Assembly: GCA_016721905.1 (NCBI GenBank)
Contig: JADKHH010000001.1
Coordinates: forward strand, 558,001 to 622,000
Length of the DNA stretch: 64,000 nt
Origin: Candidatus Opimibacter skivensis
GTDB taxonomy: Bacteria > Bacteroidota > Bacteroidia > Chitinophagales > Saprospiraceae
Reading direction: 5' to 3'
The notes beneath the pieces are model-generated. The model saw only the letters and a list, made by a program, of their open reading frames with translations. It made no database searches and was not told the origin of the DNA. Of this stretch, positions 62,015 to 64,000 are shown piece after piece (position 1 is the first letter of the stretch; each line of letters begins with the position of its first letter). The translations under genes were made by a program, and so were the position numbers.

Positions 62015-63232
62015 ATGACGAATAGTCTTCCAACCTCCCTGCCCTTATCAAAGCTAGTGACCGAGATGCAGGAATCTGCAACCCTCAAAATGGCCAAAAT
62101 GGCCCGTGAACTGAAAGCCCAGGGAAAGGACGTGATTGACCTGAGCCTCGGCGAGCCTGACTTTGATACACCTGTGCACATCAAGGAGGCTGCAAAGAAG
62201 GCGCTGGATGATGGCTATACAAAATATACGCCTGTCAATGGGCTACTTGAACTACGCCAGGCAATCGTCAACAAACTGGCGCGGGAAAATGACCTGCATT
62301 ATACTGTCAATCAAATCGTCGTCTCCAATGGCGCAAAGCAAAGTGTGTACAACCTTTGCATGGCTCTGCTTGATCCAGGTGATGAGGTTATCCTGCCTGC
62401 TCCCTACTGGGTCTCCTATGCAGAAATCGTAAAGATGGCTGGTGGAGTGCCTGTCATAGCCAACTCCTCTATTGAACAGGATTTTAAAAGCACTCCAGAG
62501 GAGATTGAAGCGCTTATTACAGACCGCACCAAGTTTATCCTGTATTCTTCACCCTGCAATCCTAGTGGCTCCGTATTCTCTTTTGATGAACTACAAGCAC
62601 TCGCATTGATGCTGCAGGCGCATGAACATGTGTTAGTGGTTTCAGATGAGATCTATGAACACATCAATTTTACGGACCGCCATTATACAATAGCCTCTAT
62701 GGAGGGTATGAAGGACCGCACCGTGATCATCAATGGGATGTCTAAGGGATATGCGATGACAGGATGGAGGCTAGGCTATATAGCTGGACCTGATTGGGTT
62801 GCAGATGCTTGTACCAAGATCCAGGGTCAAGTGACCAGTGGAGCAAGTTCATTTGGCCAGAAAGCTGCTGCCGTTGCTCTTGAATCAGACCATACGCCTA
62901 CAAAGGACATGGTGAAAGCTTTCCATCAGCGAAGGGATCTGATCATCAACCTACTCGAACAAATTCCATTGCTCCTGGTTAATCGTCCACAAGGTGCATT
63001 CTATATTTTTCCGGATGTATCTGCTTATTTTGGCAGGACATCAACAGGAGGATATCATGTCAAAGACGCGGATGATATGAGCTTGTACTTGTTGGCTGAA
63101 GCACGCGTAAGTACGGTATCCGGTGTTGCTTTTGGAAATGAAAAATGTATTCGCTTATCCTATGCCACGTCGGATGAAAAATTGAAAGATGCTGCTGAAC
63201 GAATTAGTAAAGCCCTATCTATTCTGATCTAA
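62015..63232 (+). CDS. aspC: Class I/II PLP aminotransferase (aspartate aminotransferase type)
   Basis: 405 residues. Motifs: VIDLSLGEPDFDTPVHIKEA, YTPVNGLLELRQAI, ILPAPYWVSYAEIV, SSPCNPSGSVF, VSDEIYEHI, the PLP lysine in NGMSKGYAMTGWRLGYIAG, and the C-terminal arginine in KCIRLSYATSDEKLKDA. Typical of the subgroup Ib aspartate (and prephenate) aminotransferases. Cytoplasmic amino-acid synthesis. It is 44 bp from the divergent pccB gene. The stop abuts the convergent gene with no gap. Confidence 0.9.
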   Translation: MTNSLPTSLPLSKLVTEMQESATLKMAKMARELKAQGKDVIDLSLGEPDFDTPVHIKEAAKKALDDGYTKYTPVNGLLELRQAIVNKLARENDLHYTVNQIVVSNGAKQSVYNLCMALLDPGDEVILPAPYWVSYAEIVKMAGGVPVIANSSIEQDFKSTPEEIEALITDRTKFILYSSPCNPSGSVFSFDELQALALMLQAHEHVLVVSDEIYEHINFTDRHYTIASMEGMKDRTVIINGMSKGYAMTGWRLGYIAGPDWVADACTKIQGQVTSGASSFGQKAAAVALESDHTPTKDMVKAFHQRRDLIINLLEQIPLLLVNRPQGAFYIFPDVSAYFGRTSTGGYHVKDADDMSLYLLAEARVSTVSGVAFGNEKCIRLSYATSDEKLKDAAERISKALSILI

Positions 63233-64000
63233 TCACCTGACCAGGATAAAATCCTGCTCTTTGTACTGAAGTATCCTGATCCGCTGGTTTTCATAATAGA
63301 GGGGAACATTCATCTCCTTGGGTGCACCAGTAGTATTTTTGTATACAGGTTTGATATCAAAACCTGATGCAAGGCCATATGACTGCGGATCCATATGACC
63401 TATGAGGCCTTCCTGTCCATAGTCAGACAAACTTTTAGCCAGCCACATCATTAAGTCATAACCCAGGAAAGCATTGAGGTCAGGAATGGTGTGAAACTTG
63501 CGGTAAAACCCTGTTTTAAAGGACTGATAATCCGGACTGGCCACATCAATGAAGGAGGAAATGCTCAAATGAAGGGACAGGCTCTCCATGTAATTTGCAT
63601 TGAGGTTGGTATAGCCGACCCATTGCGGCAGCCCGAAAACGATGGCCTCCCTGGTGTCCTTATCCGCATGAAGTTTCCGCATAAAGGCATTGACAAATGT
63701 CTCTTCAGATTTGAGGAAATACGGTAGAATAAAAATCGTCCCCTTTTCATCAGACATCAAATCATGCAAGTTTGTGTTGAGCATTTCCGGTGACGAATCT
63801 TTGATCACGAGTTCTTCAGCCTCCACACCTTCTGTCCTGGTGAACATTTGAGCTCTGTTTCGTTCGACCGGGTTATCTCTTGTGACCACAAATACTTTTT
63901 TATCACGCATCCTGTCACGGATGTAATCCGTAATGAATTGGGCGTGTGTGCTGAGCGCGGGATAAAGTTGGATGAGGAATGGATTGGTAGAATCCATCGT
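63233..64000 (-). CDS. Periplasmic-binding-protein-like protein, N-terminus beyond window
   Basis: Open from the right edge to a stop at 63233, 255 residues seen; the beginning is off the window, so the Met at 63997 is probably internal. The seen part reads like the second half of a type 1 periplasmic-binding fold: FITDYIRDRMRDKKVFVVTR, GTIFILPYFLKSEETFVNAF, REAIVFGLPQWVGYTN, FKTGFYRKFHTIPDLNAFLG and YDLMMWLAKSL. In this phylum such a fold is often joined to an N-terminal LysM domain; that part cannot be seen. Role unknown. Confidence 0.75.
   Translation of the reverse strand, partial: TMDSTNPFLIQLYPALSTHAQFITDYIRDRMRDKKVFVVTRDNPVERNRAQMFTRTEGVEAEELVIKDSSPEMLNTNLHDLMSDEKGTIFILPYFLKSEETFVNAFMRKLHADKDTREAIVFGLPQWVGYTNLNANYMESLSLHLSISSFIDVASPDYQSFKTGFYRKFHTIPDLNAFLGYDLMMWLAKSLSDYGQEGLIGHMDPQSYGLASGFDIKPVYKNTTGAPKEMNVPLYYENQRIRILQYKEQDFILVR

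Overview
The window looks like chromosomal DNA of a member of the Bacteroidota, most likely a Saprospiria/Chitinophagia-type environmental bacterium. The lineage is inferred from several things seen together: secreted proteins with type IX secretion (T9SS, Por) C-terminal sorting domains, a FecI/FecR pair, a TonB receptor next to a DUF4249 lipoprotein, a BlaI/M56 pair, near-absence of Shine-Dalgarno sites, and many promoters of the Bacteroidota form TTG-N16..21-TAnnTTTG. No phage, integrase, IS element or CRISPR array was found.

Layout. 1-2.3 kb: a cut-off FecR anti-sigma factor, its ECF sigma factor, an unknown lipoprotein and tRNA-His. 2.3-6.2 kb: folC, an M28 peptidase and a universal stress protein. 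6.3-11.1 kb: a pentaheme cytochrome and a CRTAC1-like protein, both T9SS cargo, ending on overlapping stop codons. 11.2-16.6 kb: an O-methyltransferase, an unknown protein, a fused E1 alpha/beta dehydrogenase, an A-type Fe-S carrier and a cysteine desulfurase. 16.7-22.1 kb: a methylmalonyl-CoA mutase small subunit, a frameshifted meaB, an M23 peptidase, a peroxiredoxin and a sulfurtransferase. 22.3-25.5 kb: arginine decarboxylase, a deoxyhypusine-synthase-like protein and pabA. 25.6-27.4 kb: an RNA-rich island with tRNA-Gly, an LpxH-like hydrolase, a candidate 6S-like RNA, tRNA-Leu and rpsU. 27.5-32.7 kb: envelope proteases (M48, HtrA) and PBP1A. 32.7-35.5 kb: a BlaI/M56 regulatory operon followed by a broken TonB-domain gene. 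35.6-43.6 kb: a Crp regulator, DUF4249/TonB receptor, CCA-adding enzyme and DusB. 43.6-50.3 kb: envelope glycan genes (SLBB export protein, UDP-glucuronate decarboxylase, WaaA, HldA). 50.4-64 kb: two large T9SS proteins (one of 14 Cys-rich repeats), a trans-sulfuration enzyme, a small phosphodiesterase, an MDR oxidoreductase, an acyl-CoA carboxylase subunit, an aspartate aminotransferase and a cut-off binding-protein-like gene.

How genes work together. pccB with the mutA-like gene and meaB points to a propionyl-CoA/methylmalonyl-CoA route, but no mutB is present here. waaA and hldA overlap by one base and build the LPS inner core. BlaI and M56 overlap, and a perfect dyad sits between the -33 and -7 boxes of their promoter, which argues for autoregulation.

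Most unusual signals: three 62-66 bp (near-)perfect palindromes, each between convergent genes, two of them sharing an identical 28-bp palindromic core inside otherwise unrelated hairpin arms; a 14-repeat cysteine-rich secreted protein; a 126-nt RNA with a 12-bp closing stem and poly-U end downstream of tRNA-Leu; a 14-nt element shared by the tRNA-His and tRNA-Gly promoters; a cluster of single-base frameshifts in two genes; and 8-nt-period tandem repeats next to start codons.
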